Part shown: positions 1 through 8,033 of the stretch, one piece after another | Position numbering within the stretch: position 1 is the first letter of the stretch | Layout: the number at the start of each line of letters is the position of its first letter | Origin: an uncultured Rikenellaceae bacterium | GTDB lineage: Bacteria; Bacteroidota; Bacteroidia; Bacteroidales; Rikenellaceae | Reading direction: 5' to 3' | Length of the DNA stretch: 64,000 bases | NCBI GenBank assembly: GCA_910577285.1 | Contig: CAJTLO010000004.1 | Location: 151,937-215,936 of the forward strand | Made by a program: the position numbers and the translations under genes | Notes under the pieces: model-generated | What the model was told of the DNA's origin: nothing | The model's input: the letters and a program-made list of their open reading frames with translations, nothing else | The model's database searches: none

Positions 1-305
1 CCTACACCGGAAATTCCGCACCTTGCCCCTCTTCCGTGCGAAGACCCTGCATTCCGAATCGCGCCCCCACCCGATGCAATCATCACGGCCGCTACTCCGG
101 AAACGTATTCCGACCGAAAGCCACGCGGCCTCTTCCCCCCGGAAGAAGCGATTCGCAGGGCTCAGGCGACAGCGGAAAGGCAGACGGGGTAAAAGATACT
201 ACCCTTCGCGGGGTGCTCCGACCTGCCGAGAGAAGATTACCATCAGAATCGATTCAGGCTTGAACCGGAACTCGTCCCGGAAGCACTTGCTTCCCATCCG
301 GGTAA

Positions 306-356
306 GCAGGGATAACCATTCGCAGAATGAGCCGACACGGCTCGTTCCCCGACACA
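306..356. repeat. 51-bp direct repeat, copy A
   Basis: Matches 450-500 at about 46 of 51 positions. The core holds a short inverted repeat (GAGCCG, 3-nt spacer, CGGCTC), so each copy can form a small hairpin. Function unknown. Confidence 0.75.
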
Positions 357-449
357 GATAACCATCGCACTGGCACGGCCCGAATCGTTCTCCGGTCCGC
401 ACCGCGGATACCGCCCTATCCGGAACGGCAGGAAAATGCCGCCCCATTT

Positions 450-500
450 GCAGGGACAACCATTCGCAGAATGAGCCGATACGGCTCGTGTCCCGACACG
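450..500. repeat. 51-bp direct repeat, copy B
   Basis: Second copy of the 306-356 repeat. The differences are mostly single transitions outside the hairpin arms, which keeps the GAGCCG/CGGCTC pairing. Confidence 0.75.
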
Positions 501-563
501 AACTTGCCCGAAAACGGCAATCCGGCTTCGGCCGGAATATACGCGAGGTCGGAACGAGGCACG

Positions 564-594
564 AAAAAGGGACCGATTCGACATCGATCCCTTT
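564..594 (-). terminator. Predicted terminator of folE
   Basis: Read on the minus strand, a 12-bp stem with one mismatch is followed by five T residues, about 115 bp past the folE stop. This is the expected shape of an intrinsic terminator. Confidence 0.65.
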
Positions 595-707
595 CCTTAT
601 TTCATTGATTGCACAGGTTTCTCTACACTTTGAGCCACCATGCCCCTCCCTGTGTTCGGGCAGATGCTTTTCCGGACAACACGACGGACGCCCGTCCGCA
701 GTCCCGC

Positions 708-1322
708 TTACCGCAGGTTGCTGCTGATGATCTGCAGGAACTCCTGACGCGTATTCTGGTTCTTGAGGAAAGCGCCGGTGAAAGCCGAGGTAGTCGTCAC
801 GGAATTCTGCTTCTGGATGCCGCGCATCTGCATGCAGGTGTGGGCCGCCTCGATGACCACCGCCACTCCCAGCGGATCCAACGCCTCCTGGATGCAGTCG
901 CGTATCTGCACCGTGAGCCGTTCCTGCACCTGAAAGCGACGGGCGAAGCACTCCACCACCCGTGCCACTTTGGAAAGCCCCGTGATGTAACCGTTGGGAA
1001 TATAGGCCACGTGCGCCTTGCCGTAGAACGGGAGCATGTGGTGTTCGCACATGGAGTAGAGTTCGATATCCTTCACGACCACCATGTGCCGGTAATCCTC
1101 CTGGAACTTGGCCGAAAGCAGAATCTCTTTCGGGTCCTCGCCGTAGCCCTTCGTGAGGAAAGTCATCGCTTTCGCAACCCGCTCGGGGGTCTTCAGCAAA
1201 CCCTCCCGCGAGGTGTCTTCACCCAGCAGTTCGAGTATTCTTTTATAGTGAACGGCGAGCTCCTCCACCGTCTGCACGTCGTATTTGTCTTCCCTCTCGT
1301 ACAACTTATCCATCTCCGTCAT
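708..1322 (-). CDS. folE: GTP cyclohydrolase I
   Basis: This 204-residue protein has the normal length for type I GTP cyclohydrolase, which converts GTP to 7,8-dihydroneopterin triphosphate, the first step of folate synthesis, in the cytosol. The zinc and active-site elements are present: the SMCEHH segment with Cys92 and His94/His95, and HTCM with His161 and Cys163. The N-terminal helical segment and the C-terminal SAFTGAF segment also match the family. Its own promoter-like -7 box lies 14 bp upstream of the start and a hairpin terminator follows, so it is probably transcribed alone although it follows the amidohydrolase on the same strand. folK, a later folate gene, lies 8 kb away. Confidence 0.97.
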   Translation of the reverse strand: MTEMDKLYEREDKYDVQTVEELAVHYKRILELLGEDTSREGLLKTPERVAKAMTFLTKGYGEDPKEILLSAKFQEDYRHMVVVKDIELYSMCEHHMLPFYGKAHVAYIPNGYITGLSKVARVVECFARRFQVQERLTVQIRDCIQEALDPLGVAVVIEAAHTCMQMRGIQKQNSVTTTSAFTGAFLKNQNTRQEFLQIISSNLR

Positions 1323-1335
1323 TGCGTTTGGTTTG

Positions 1336-1343
1336 CAAAGGTA
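1336..1343 (-). promoter_or_regulatory. Promoter -7 box for folE
   Basis: TACCTTTG on the minus strand matches the Bacteroidota -7 consensus TAnnTTTG. It lies in the 36-bp gap between the amidohydrolase stop and the folE start. Confidence 0.65.
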
Positions 1344-1358
1344 TGATATTTTCCGATG

Positions 1359-2519
1359 CTATAAAAGCCGTTCCGTGCGCGAATCCTCCGTCAGTCGCAT
1401 ATTCGCCCAGTCCAGTCCGCTCAGCAGCACCGCGCCCGACCGGGCGCCCGGCTCGAAGCCCCCCAACCGGTGCTCCATTCCCAAGGCCCGCGCACCGTTC
1501 TCCGTAGCCCAGCCGAGCAGCTCCTCGAGCGGGACGGCGCCCAGTGCACGCAGCTCTGACACCATATCCAACATCGTATTCGACGCAAGCGAGTCGGTTC
1601 CCACGGCGATCCGCACCCCTTTTCTGCGCAGCATCTCCACGGGCGGCGACAAGCGGGAGATGTAGCGGTTGGAACCGGGACAGAGCACCCACGTCGCCCG
1701 ACCGGAAAAGTGATCCTCTATCCGCTCCACATCCTCCTCCGTCACGCAGCAGGCATGCACCAACAGCACATCCCGATCGGCCGGCACCGACGCCACGATA
1801 CGCGCGGCAGGCGAGCCGTAAGCTGCAAAATCCACCGCCGTACCACGCTGCGCATACCAGGCGGCCAGCTCTCCCCGTCCCTCGAAGAGCTCGCGCTCGG
1901 CCGGACTCTCCATGAAATGCACCGAGAGCGGACCGTCGCCCCATGCAACAGCTGCACGGAACGCCTCCTCCTGCAGGGAGTAGGTCGAATGCGGAGTGAC
2001 CGAACAGGAGAGTCCGTATGCCCCGGCACGTTGCGCCAACGCCTCCATCCCCTGCGCCGAAACGACACCCAATCCGAAAAGTTCGAGAAAATTCCGATAC
2101 TCCACTTCGCTCCCCGCCTTAAGGGCGAACGTAGAGTCGCCGTTGCAGATATCGCCGACACCCCCGACCCCCTGCCGCCACAACCGGCGGTCGGCCTCCG
2201 CAGCCGCCTGCAGTCGCTCTTCCGGGCTTTTCACTTCGCGCACGTTCCCCATGCTGCGGGCAAAAGCCGTAAAACCGCCGCCCGGGGGAATGGCGCCTTC
2301 CAGATGGGAAAGTTCCAGATGACAATGGGCGTCGACCAGGTCGGGAATGAGAATGCCGTTATAGAACTCGACCTCCGCACAGGCATCCAGCCTGCCAGGG
2401 ACCTCCACACCCGCCACCCGGCCGTCACTCGACCACGAGACTATCGCATTGCGGAGCAACGAGCGGCGATGGTACACGTAATGGGCGGCGAGCCGCCTTC
2501 GGAGCGTAGTATTCTTCAT
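1359..2519 (-). CDS. Amidohydrolase-family deaminase/chlorohydrolase-like protein
   Basis: A 386-residue metal-dependent hydrolase of the amidohydrolase superfamily. The N-terminal metal motif DAHCHLE (His65, His67) is followed by HSTYS, by VHFMES and LVHACC segments that should carry further metal or substrate histidines, and by a late TDSLAS motif whose Asp is the usual last metal ligand. The branch resembles cytosine, S-adenosylhomocysteine or aminofutalosine deaminases; the substrate cannot be read from sequence. The chosen ATG lies inside the upstream DUF4296 gene, giving a 95-nt out-of-frame overlap. The next in-frame Met comes after the metal motif, so a much later start is excluded. 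Probably translationally coupled to the genes upstream. Confidence 0.85.
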   Translation of the reverse strand: MKNTTLRRRLAAHYVYHRRSLLRNAIVSWSSDGRVAGVEVPGRLDACAEVEFYNGILIPDLVDAHCHLELSHLEGAIPPGGGFTAFARSMGNVREVKSPEERLQAAAEADRRLWRQGVGGVGDICNGDSTFALKAGSEVEYRNFLELFGLGVVSAQGMEALAQRAGAYGLSCSVTPHSTYSLQEEAFRAAVAWGDGPLSVHFMESPAERELFEGRGELAAWYAQRGTAVDFAAYGSPAARIVASVPADRDVLLVHACCVTEEDVERIEDHFSGRATWVLCPGSNRYISRLSPPVEMLRRKGVRIAVGTDSLASNTMLDMVSELRALGAVPLEELLGWATENGARALGMEHRLGGFEPGARSGAVLLSGLDWANMRLTEDSRTERLL

Positions 2520-3330
2520 ATTCCCTATCCTCTATCATCAACCGGTAGGTATATTCGCGGGCCAATATCTGCCGGGCCTCTGCCAAAGGCGGCTGGTTGA
2601 CGACCACCAACGAATCGATCGTAAGGTGCATCCGCCGCGGATTCGCAGGATAGTTACCGAACCGGATGACCAGTTCGGCGACGTTATCATCGCCCGAAAG
2701 CACCACATTGTGTTTCACGCGCCGTCCGACGAGCATGCGCAGCGTCGAACTCGACCGGGTGAGGCTGTCGGCCGTCAGCAATACGTGACGGTTGGTCAGA
2801 GCGTGGTTTTTGTCGAGCGAATCCACATGGTAATAATACGTTATGTCTATCTTACCCGACGTCTCTTCCAGCGGTACCCGTACCGTCAGCGCTGCCGAAT
2901 CGGCAAGGCGCCGCACCGCAATGAGCGAATCGCGGAACACCTCGCGGCGGCTGACCGCATAGGCCGTGCTGTCGATCACCTCCAGGATACGTACACGCTG
3001 CTCCACGGCCCGCAGCTCGCTCTCCAGCTTGGCGATCGCCGTTTCGACCAGATCGGTCAGGCGGAAACTCTTCCGCTTCGTGGCCTCGGTGATGGTCTGC
3101 TTGAAATCCTCCACCGTATAGCCGTAACGCCCTATCAACGGGGCGTACACATCCACGCTGTCGAGCGGCAGGTTCATATTGTAACGCTCCATATAGGCGT
3201 TCTGGAGATACATGTCCCGAAAGATGTCGGCGAGCGTCGCCTCCGGTATCTGCTTGTAGCTCCTGCATGAAACGAGCAGCCCCGCCAGGCATGCCAGCGC
3301 CAGCCCCCATCTATAACCTATTCTCCTCAT
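2425..3330 (-). CDS. DUF4296-family lipoprotein
   Basis: 301 residues from an ATG that overlaps the stop of the upstream permease gene as ATGA, a strong sign of translational coupling and the reason for preferring this start over an upstream one. The N-terminus has a positive patch, a hydrophobic stretch and a lipobox ending LLVSC, so it should be a lipoprotein. The region after the Cys (PEATLADIFRDMYLQNAY) is the typical beginning of DUF4296, a Bacteroidota family of unknown function. A helical, charge-rich middle follows, then a C-terminal tail that overlaps the amidohydrolase start. Its position beside a LolC/E-like permease is compatible with an envelope role, but no function is known. 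Confidence 0.85.
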   Translation of the reverse strand: MRRIGYRWGLALACLAGLLVSCRSYKQIPEATLADIFRDMYLQNAYMERYNMNLPLDSVDVYAPLIGRYGYTVEDFKQTITEATKRKSFRLTDLVETAIAKLESELRAVEQRVRILEVIDSTAYAVSRREVFRDSLIAVRRLADSAALTVRVPLEETSGKIDITYYYHVDSLDKNHALTNRHVLLTADSLTRSSSTLRMLVGRRVKHNVVLSGDDNVAELVIRFGNYPANPRRMHLTIDSLVVVNQPPLAEARQILAREYTYRLMIEDREYEEYYAPKAARRPLRVPSPLVAPQCDSLVVE

Positions 3331-4538
3331 AACCTTACGGACCGTTTGGGTATCATTCTCGATACCGTCACCCTGTTTATTATCCATGTCACACCCATCG
3401 CGGCAGCCGCGATGGCCACTATATCCCAGAATTGTACGACCACGGGATAGGCATCGACCAGAAACGAGGCCGCACCGATGCGGATCACCCCGAAATGCTG
3501 CTGCACGAGGGCGAAGAGGAGTCCCACGACCAATCCGCCGGCCGTTCCCAGTCCGCCGATCAGCATCCCCTCCTCCACGAAGATACGCCGCACGAAACCC
3601 ACGTCGGCCCCCATCGTAAAGAGGGTCCGGATATCGGGACGCTTATCGATAATGAGCATTACCAACGAACCGATGATCGAAAAGGAGGCGATCACCAGCA
3701 CCAGCAGGCTGATGAAGAAGATGCCCAGCTTCTCCAGCTTCATGATACGGTACATGGAGGCTTTCTGCTCGTACCGCGTCATCACCCGGAACTCGTCGCC
3801 CAGCCCTTCGGCCAGCTTCCGTCGGACGCTCTCCGGCCTGCCGTCCGTCCTGACGGCCACGGCGGAGGCTTGGCCCGGATAATCCAGCAACCCCTGCGCG
3901 AACCCGAGGGTACTGAGCAGGTAGGTTCCGTCCGTTTCGGCATCGAGCCGAAAGATGCCCGCCGGAAAGAGGCCCTCCGTCCGGTAACCGTCGATCGGCA
4001 ACAGCGACGAATACTCCCCGCGTCGCACCGTATAGACATTCAACGGATCGTACAGGGCGGTCTTCACGCCCAAATCGTAGGCGAGTCCCTGTCCGACGAC
4101 CGCCTGCTCCATATCGCCGAACCGCAGCTCGTAATCGCCGTAAGCGATGGTTTCCCGCACGGGCACCACCTCCGCATAGCGATCGTCCACCCCGCGCAGC
4201 CGCGCAGCCTTCTGCCGCCCGCGGTACTCCAGCAACACGCTCTCCTCCAACAGGAAGGAGTATGCCGCCACCCCCGACTCCGCGAAGACGGCCTCGTCCA
4301 GAGCCTCCATGTCGAACACCTTGCCTTCGGCCGGCACCACGATCAGTTCCGGATCGAAGACCCCGTACATGCTCTTCACCAACCCGTCGAAACCGTTGAA
4401 CACCGAGAGCAGGATGACCATGGCCGCGACCGGCACCCCCACCGCGAAGATGCTCACCCTCGATATGATGTTGATCACCGAGAGGGAGTTGCGGGAGGAG
4501 AGATACCTGCGTGCGAAAAGCGAAGATATGCGACCCAC
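3327..4538 (-). CDS. FtsX-like ABC permease of the LolC/LolE type
   Basis: A 403-residue inner-membrane protein with the LolC/E topology: one N-terminal membrane segment (about 23-50, beginning after RRYLSSRNSLSVIN), a large periplasmic domain to about 265, then three C-terminal membrane segments near 271-298, 325-346 and 370-390. The opening ARRYL...VINIISRVSIFAVGV is characteristic of lipoprotein-releasing permeases. In Proteobacteria such proteins work with LolD to release outer-membrane lipoproteins. No ATPase gene lies next to it, so a partner must be elsewhere. It starts 10 bp after rbfA ends and its stop overlaps the next gene's start, so it belongs to a coupled operon. Confidence 0.88.
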   Translation of the reverse strand: MGRISSLFARRYLSSRNSLSVINIISRVSIFAVGVPVAAMVILLSVFNGFDGLVKSMYGVFDPELIVVPAEGKVFDMEALDEAVFAESGVAAYSFLLEESVLLEYRGRQKAARLRGVDDRYAEVVPVRETIAYGDYELRFGDMEQAVVGQGLAYDLGVKTALYDPLNVYTVRRGEYSSLLPIDGYRTEGLFPAGIFRLDAETDGTYLLSTLGFAQGLLDYPGQASAVAVRTDGRPESVRRKLAEGLGDEFRVMTRYEQKASMYRIMKLEKLGIFFISLLVLVIASFSIIGSLVMLIIDKRPDIRTLFTMGADVGFVRRIFVEEGMLIGGLGTAGGLVVGLLFALVQQHFGVIRIGAASFLVDAYPVVVQFWDIVAIAAAAMGVTWIINRVTVSRMIPKRSVRL

Positions 4539-4548
4539 GACGGTTCTG

Positions 4549-4884
4549 CTACTTCAGGAGGTTGTCTATGTTCTCGATATACTCCAGCGAATCGTCCAGA
4601 AAGAACGCCAGTTCGGGCACCGTCCGCAACTGGTTGCGGATGCGGGTCCCCAGCGCCTTGCGGATGCGCCATTCGTTGCCTCCGATACCGTCCATCACCT
4701 CCGCGCTCCGCTCGAAGGGAAACACGCTCAGGTAGACCTTCGCATATCCCAGGTCGGGACTCATGCGCACCGAAGTCACCGTCACCATCACCCCCCGTAC
4801 CAGGTCGGCGGCCTCGCGGGTGAAGATGTCGCTGATATCTTTCTGTATCTGTTTCGCTACTTTGCTCTGTCTTGTCGATTCCAT
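4549..4884 (-). CDS. rbfA: Ribosome-binding factor A
   Basis: 111 residues from the start MESTRQSKVAKQIQKDIS, which fits the usual RbfA N-terminus. An upstream in-frame ATG at 4911 would add nine residues unlike the family. The protein has the single KH-like domain, with VTVTSVRMSPDL, AKVYLSVFP and the LRTVPELAFFLDDSLEY ending typical of RbfA, which assists 30S maturation by acting on the 16S rRNA 5' region. It precedes the LolC/E-like permease by 10 bp. Confidence 0.95.
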   Translation of the reverse strand: MESTRQSKVAKQIQKDISDIFTREAADLVRGVMVTVTSVRMSPDLGYAKVYLSVFPFERSAEVMDGIGGNEWRIRKALGTRIRNQLRTVPELAFFLDDSLEYIENIDNLLK

Positions 4885-4944
4885 GTGTTTGTATTCCGTT
4901 ATTCTTTTCACGGCAGCACGCCCGCCGCCGCTCCTCTCTCTTTC

Positions 4945-5745
4945 CTATTGCGCCTCTTCCGTCGCTCGCACCTCCGGGCCGGCCTCTTCCGCCTGCTGCT
5001 GTGCCTGCCGGGCCTCCCGTTTGGCGATGATCCGCGCATACCACGGCGGCGGAAGCGGCGTATGGGGCCTGTCGCCCAGACGGTAGTAAAAGCCGAGCGA
5101 CACGGCGATGTTGTCGAGCGGCGAACGAACCGGATTTCCGGCATACACGGCGCTGTTGCGCATGATGTCGCCGTAACTGAAGTAATACCGCCCCTCTATC
5201 AGCAACTCCCAGCGCCCCATGACCACATTGAGACCGACTCCGCCGAGCAGCCCGTAACCGAGCGGATTGTCCCTCACCAGAGTCATATGGTAGGGCCCCT
5301 CCGAAACGGAGCTCCCCCTCTTCACCCACTCGTATGCGCTGAGGTTGTACGATGCCCACACGCCGGCATTCAGGAAGACCCGCAGCCGGTTATCGTTGAA
5401 ATTCATGTGGATGTGCCATATCAGCGGCAGGTTGACAGTATTGTACACCCGGCGGGTGTAGTCCTGCGAGTCGAGGCGCGTCTGCACCTGATAGGCTCGC
5501 TGCAGAAACTCCAGCTCCGCCCCGATGGCACCGATATACCTTACCTTGCCGTAATATTTCCACTGCACGCCGGCCGACCAGGTTCCCCACACCCATTTCA
5601 TGGGATACCACGAAACGGGAGCGAAACGCCCGTAACCGAGCCCCCATCCGCCCCGCGCACCGATGTAGTGCTGCGCACGGGCCGGCAGTACGAAGACTGC
5701 GCACAGCGTCGTGAGTATGACTATTCTTGCGATCCTCTTTTTCAT
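4945..5745 (-). CDS. Outer-membrane beta-barrel protein, porin-like
   Basis: 266 residues from MKKRIARI. A classical signal peptide (hydrophobic 8-20) ends ARAQ, so the mature protein starts near QHYIGARGGWG. The rest alternates aromatic and glycine-rich strands (WGLGYGRF, RYYFSYGD, IAVSLGFYYRLGD), as in small 8-10 stranded outer-membrane barrels of the OMP_b-brl family. The last 25-30 residues are not strand-like but charged and glutamine/alanine-rich, following a PLPPPWY proline turn, so a tail may project from the barrel. Ligand unknown. An in-frame start 22 codons upstream gives no signal peptide at the N-terminus and was rejected. Confidence 0.75.
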   Translation of the reverse strand: MKKRIARIVILTTLCAVFVLPARAQHYIGARGGWGLGYGRFAPVSWYPMKWVWGTWSAGVQWKYYGKVRYIGAIGAELEFLQRAYQVQTRLDSQDYTRRVYNTVNLPLIWHIHMNFNDNRLRVFLNAGVWASYNLSAYEWVKRGSSVSEGPYHMTLVRDNPLGYGLLGGVGLNVVMGRWELLIEGRYYFSYGDIMRNSAVYAGNPVRSPLDNIAVSLGFYYRLGDRPHTPLPPPWYARIIAKREARQAQQQAEEAGPEVRATEEAQ

Positions 5746-5816
5746 CGACGATATGTAACGGCCCCCGGGCCGTAAATTACTCTTTCTTTTCTCTGTCCGA
5801 ACCCTCCGCACAACCG

Positions 5817-7919
5817 TCAGAACCCTCTGTCGAAGGCGCCTCCGACATTGCCGGTATTGAACGCACCGGTCGGATTGAATGCGCCTCCGGCGTTCCTGTT
5901 GCGCTGCGCAGGCTGCTGTTGCTGCTGCTGGCGGGATTTCTTGATACGCTCTTCGATCAACCGCTCGGCCCGCAGCAACTCCTGTTTGCGAAGCTGCTCG
6001 CGTATATCTCCGATCTCCACCGGTCGGAACAGGGCGGCCATATCCACCGTAATTTCAATGTCCCAGTTGGCCTTCATGGCGATCAGCTCGTTCCCCGAAT
6101 CGGGCACGTAGATCTCCACCCGTTCGGGCTGCCTGTGAAGAAGCAGGTCGCCCGTATCCCACTTCCCGTTTCCGTTCACATCCTCGATGACACGCAGTTT
6201 GACATCGCCCGGATTGACGTAGCGAAACACATACTGTCCCGTCGTAACCCCCTTCCGCTCCTGCAACAAGGAGTTCTTGTCGCTGAGCAACTGAAGGATA
6301 TAGCGGCTGGTATCGCTCTTTCCCCGGACGTTCACCGTGAGCGTTCCGAACTTGTCGGGCGAGAGGATCGAGAAGTCGGTCTTGATCGAGTCGTTGCGCT
6401 GCCCGGCCACATCGAGAAACACGCTGTCGGGAATGACGAGCCGGTACTTCTCCGACGGCATCCATTGCGCCGACAGCACCCACTTGCGTATGTCCGACGA
6501 GTCGCGCCGCAGATCGTAGCGTACGCGATACATCTCCTCCCCCTGACCGAAACGCACGAGCGAAATGCGGCTGCTGTCCATCTCCACGAGCGGGTAGTCG
6601 AAACTGATCGTCACGTTGTTCTCCGGATTGATCTCGCCGCGAGCACTCAGGTTGTACTTGAAAGGATTGGGCTTTTGGGGCGGCGTGTAGGGTTCTCCGT
6701 CCCGCTCGGCGCGGGCACGCTCCTTCTCCTCTTTCTCCCGTGCACGCTCCTCCTCCTTGCTCTCGATGTATTTCCAGAAGAGTTTCAGTTTATCGGTATT
6801 CTGCACGAGCCGGTTGATGCTGTCGTGCTTGAGATAGGAGATGCGGCCGGTGATGGTGTCGGGCAACTCCTCCCCCGGCACGTTGAGCCACAGACTGATG
6901 GTATCCCGCCCGGGCGACACGTATTCGGTGATGATCCGCGACGAATCGATGCCGTCCAGCACGAGCGTGTCTATCTGCGGATACGGGGCGTTGAAATAGA
7001 GCTCTATCTTGTGCTGGAGAGGACGTTTCTGTTCGGCCAGGTTCTGCCGCCGGAACTGCCGGTCGGTGAACATGCGGATGTAGAGCTGCGGTTCGGCCGT
7101 CATGTAGTGACGGGTGGTATCGTACCACACCAGGAACTCCGGCTGGTCGGCGGGGTTGAATACGCCTTCGAGGAACCCGATCTTGTCCTCTCCCGGCTCA
7201 TAGGCGAAATTCCCGTTGGTATCCTCGATGGCATACACGCGGTAGTCGATCGGCTTGAGGTTCTGGGCGATAAAAATACCGTTATTCTCCGCCCGGGCGA
7301 TCACGGAGGGCTGCACATTGAACACCGTCGAATCGAACGCCGGCAACGAGTCGGGCCGCAGGGGATCGGAGAGCCGCAGGAACGGTTCGCGCATGAAGGC
7401 CGAATCGGCCGCATCGTAGAAAAAGATGAGCGTCTTCTTCACGCTGTCCTTTTTGTAGGCATCCACCGTATAGCCCGACATGAACATCGAATCGATCTGA
7501 GGCCCGGTGGAGAAGACATACCGGAAGCCGTTGAGCGGATTCCCCTCGTTGTTGTCGCGGACACTGCTGCCGAAGTTGAGCGCATAGGTGGTGTTGGGTT
7601 TCAGCGTATCGAGAATATCGATCTGTATGCCCCGCCCCTTGACGAGTAAGGTGGGATTCCTCTTCATTTTCGGCGAGGAGAAGAACTCCTTCTGCTGATC
7701 CTTGAGCTGTACGTATTCGTCGAAGGCGACGTAGATGCGCGTCCCCGTGAAGTTCGTCGTATTGAAAGCGGGCGTAGCCCCCATGACGTTGGGCGGCAGG
7801 GTATCTTTCGGTCCCCCCTGCGGGGAGCCGATGTTGGCACAACGCCAGAAAAAGGCGGAACTGAAAAGCATCAGCGCCGCTATTCGCAACCATGTCTTAC
7901 CGTGTAGGATACCTCTCAT
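5817..7919 (-). CDS. Large Ig-like (Big_5) domain lipoprotein
   Basis: 700 residues, with a signal anchor and Cys near residue 27 (FFWRCANIGSPQGGPKDTLPP). The CANIGSPQGGPKD beginning is the hallmark of a conserved Bacteroidota lipoprotein whose first module is an SbsA/Big_5 Ig-like domain (PPNVMGATPAFNTTNFTGTRIYVAFDEYV). Further beta-rich modules follow, including SYLKHDSINRL and a VNGNGKWDTGDLL segment like the calcium- or turn-forming loops of Ig-like repeats. A charged stretch around 400 (KEEERAREKEEKERARAE) looks like a helical linker. The C-terminus is unusual: a poly-Gln stretch followed by short repeats containing GAF. Function unknown; likely cell-surface or periplasmic. Confidence 0.85.
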   Translation of the reverse strand: MRGILHGKTWLRIAALMLFSSAFFWRCANIGSPQGGPKDTLPPNVMGATPAFNTTNFTGTRIYVAFDEYVQLKDQQKEFFSSPKMKRNPTLLVKGRGIQIDILDTLKPNTTYALNFGSSVRDNNEGNPLNGFRYVFSTGPQIDSMFMSGYTVDAYKKDSVKKTLIFFYDAADSAFMREPFLRLSDPLRPDSLPAFDSTVFNVQPSVIARAENNGIFIAQNLKPIDYRVYAIEDTNGNFAYEPGEDKIGFLEGVFNPADQPEFLVWYDTTRHYMTAEPQLYIRMFTDRQFRRQNLAEQKRPLQHKIELYFNAPYPQIDTLVLDGIDSSRIITEYVSPGRDTISLWLNVPGEELPDTITGRISYLKHDSINRLVQNTDKLKLFWKYIESKEEERAREKEEKERARAERDGEPYTPPQKPNPFKYNLSARGEINPENNVTISFDYPLVEMDSSRISLVRFGQGEEMYRVRYDLRRDSSDIRKWVLSAQWMPSEKYRLVIPDSVFLDVAGQRNDSIKTDFSILSPDKFGTLTVNVRGKSDTSRYILQLLSDKNSLLQERKGVTTGQYVFRYVNPGDVKLRVIEDVNGNGKWDTGDLLLHRQPERVEIYVPDSGNELIAMKANWDIEITVDMAALFRPVEIGDIREQLRKQELLRAERLIEERIKKSRQQQQQQPAQRNRNAGGAFNPTGAFNTGNVGGAFDRGF

Positions 7920-8033
7920 CCGCGTACCGATCCTAAAAATTATCCATTCATTCCCGCTTCAAAACGCCCCGGTCGTGCCTCGCCTTCCGCCTTCGGACGA
8001 CCGGCGCCCCACGCTCCCGGGCTGCGGCGAACC

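Larger units (their letters stand above)
1..707. other. Non-coding stretch with direct repeat and folE terminator
   Basis: No reading frame here has convincing protein character. The open frames are short, rich in Arg/Ser/Pro and change with strand, as expected of GC-rich non-coding DNA. The stretch holds two copies of a 51-bp repeat and, near 564-594, a hairpin with a T-run on the minus strand that fits the end of folE. Its left edge is cut by the window, so a flanking gene could begin just outside. Confidence 0.6.

Noticed and set aside
199..1050. Minus-strand frame overlapping folE and the leftmost spacer
   Set aside because: Its right half is a different frame of folE, and its left half is Arg/Ser-rich non-coding sequence that includes the two 51-bp repeats.
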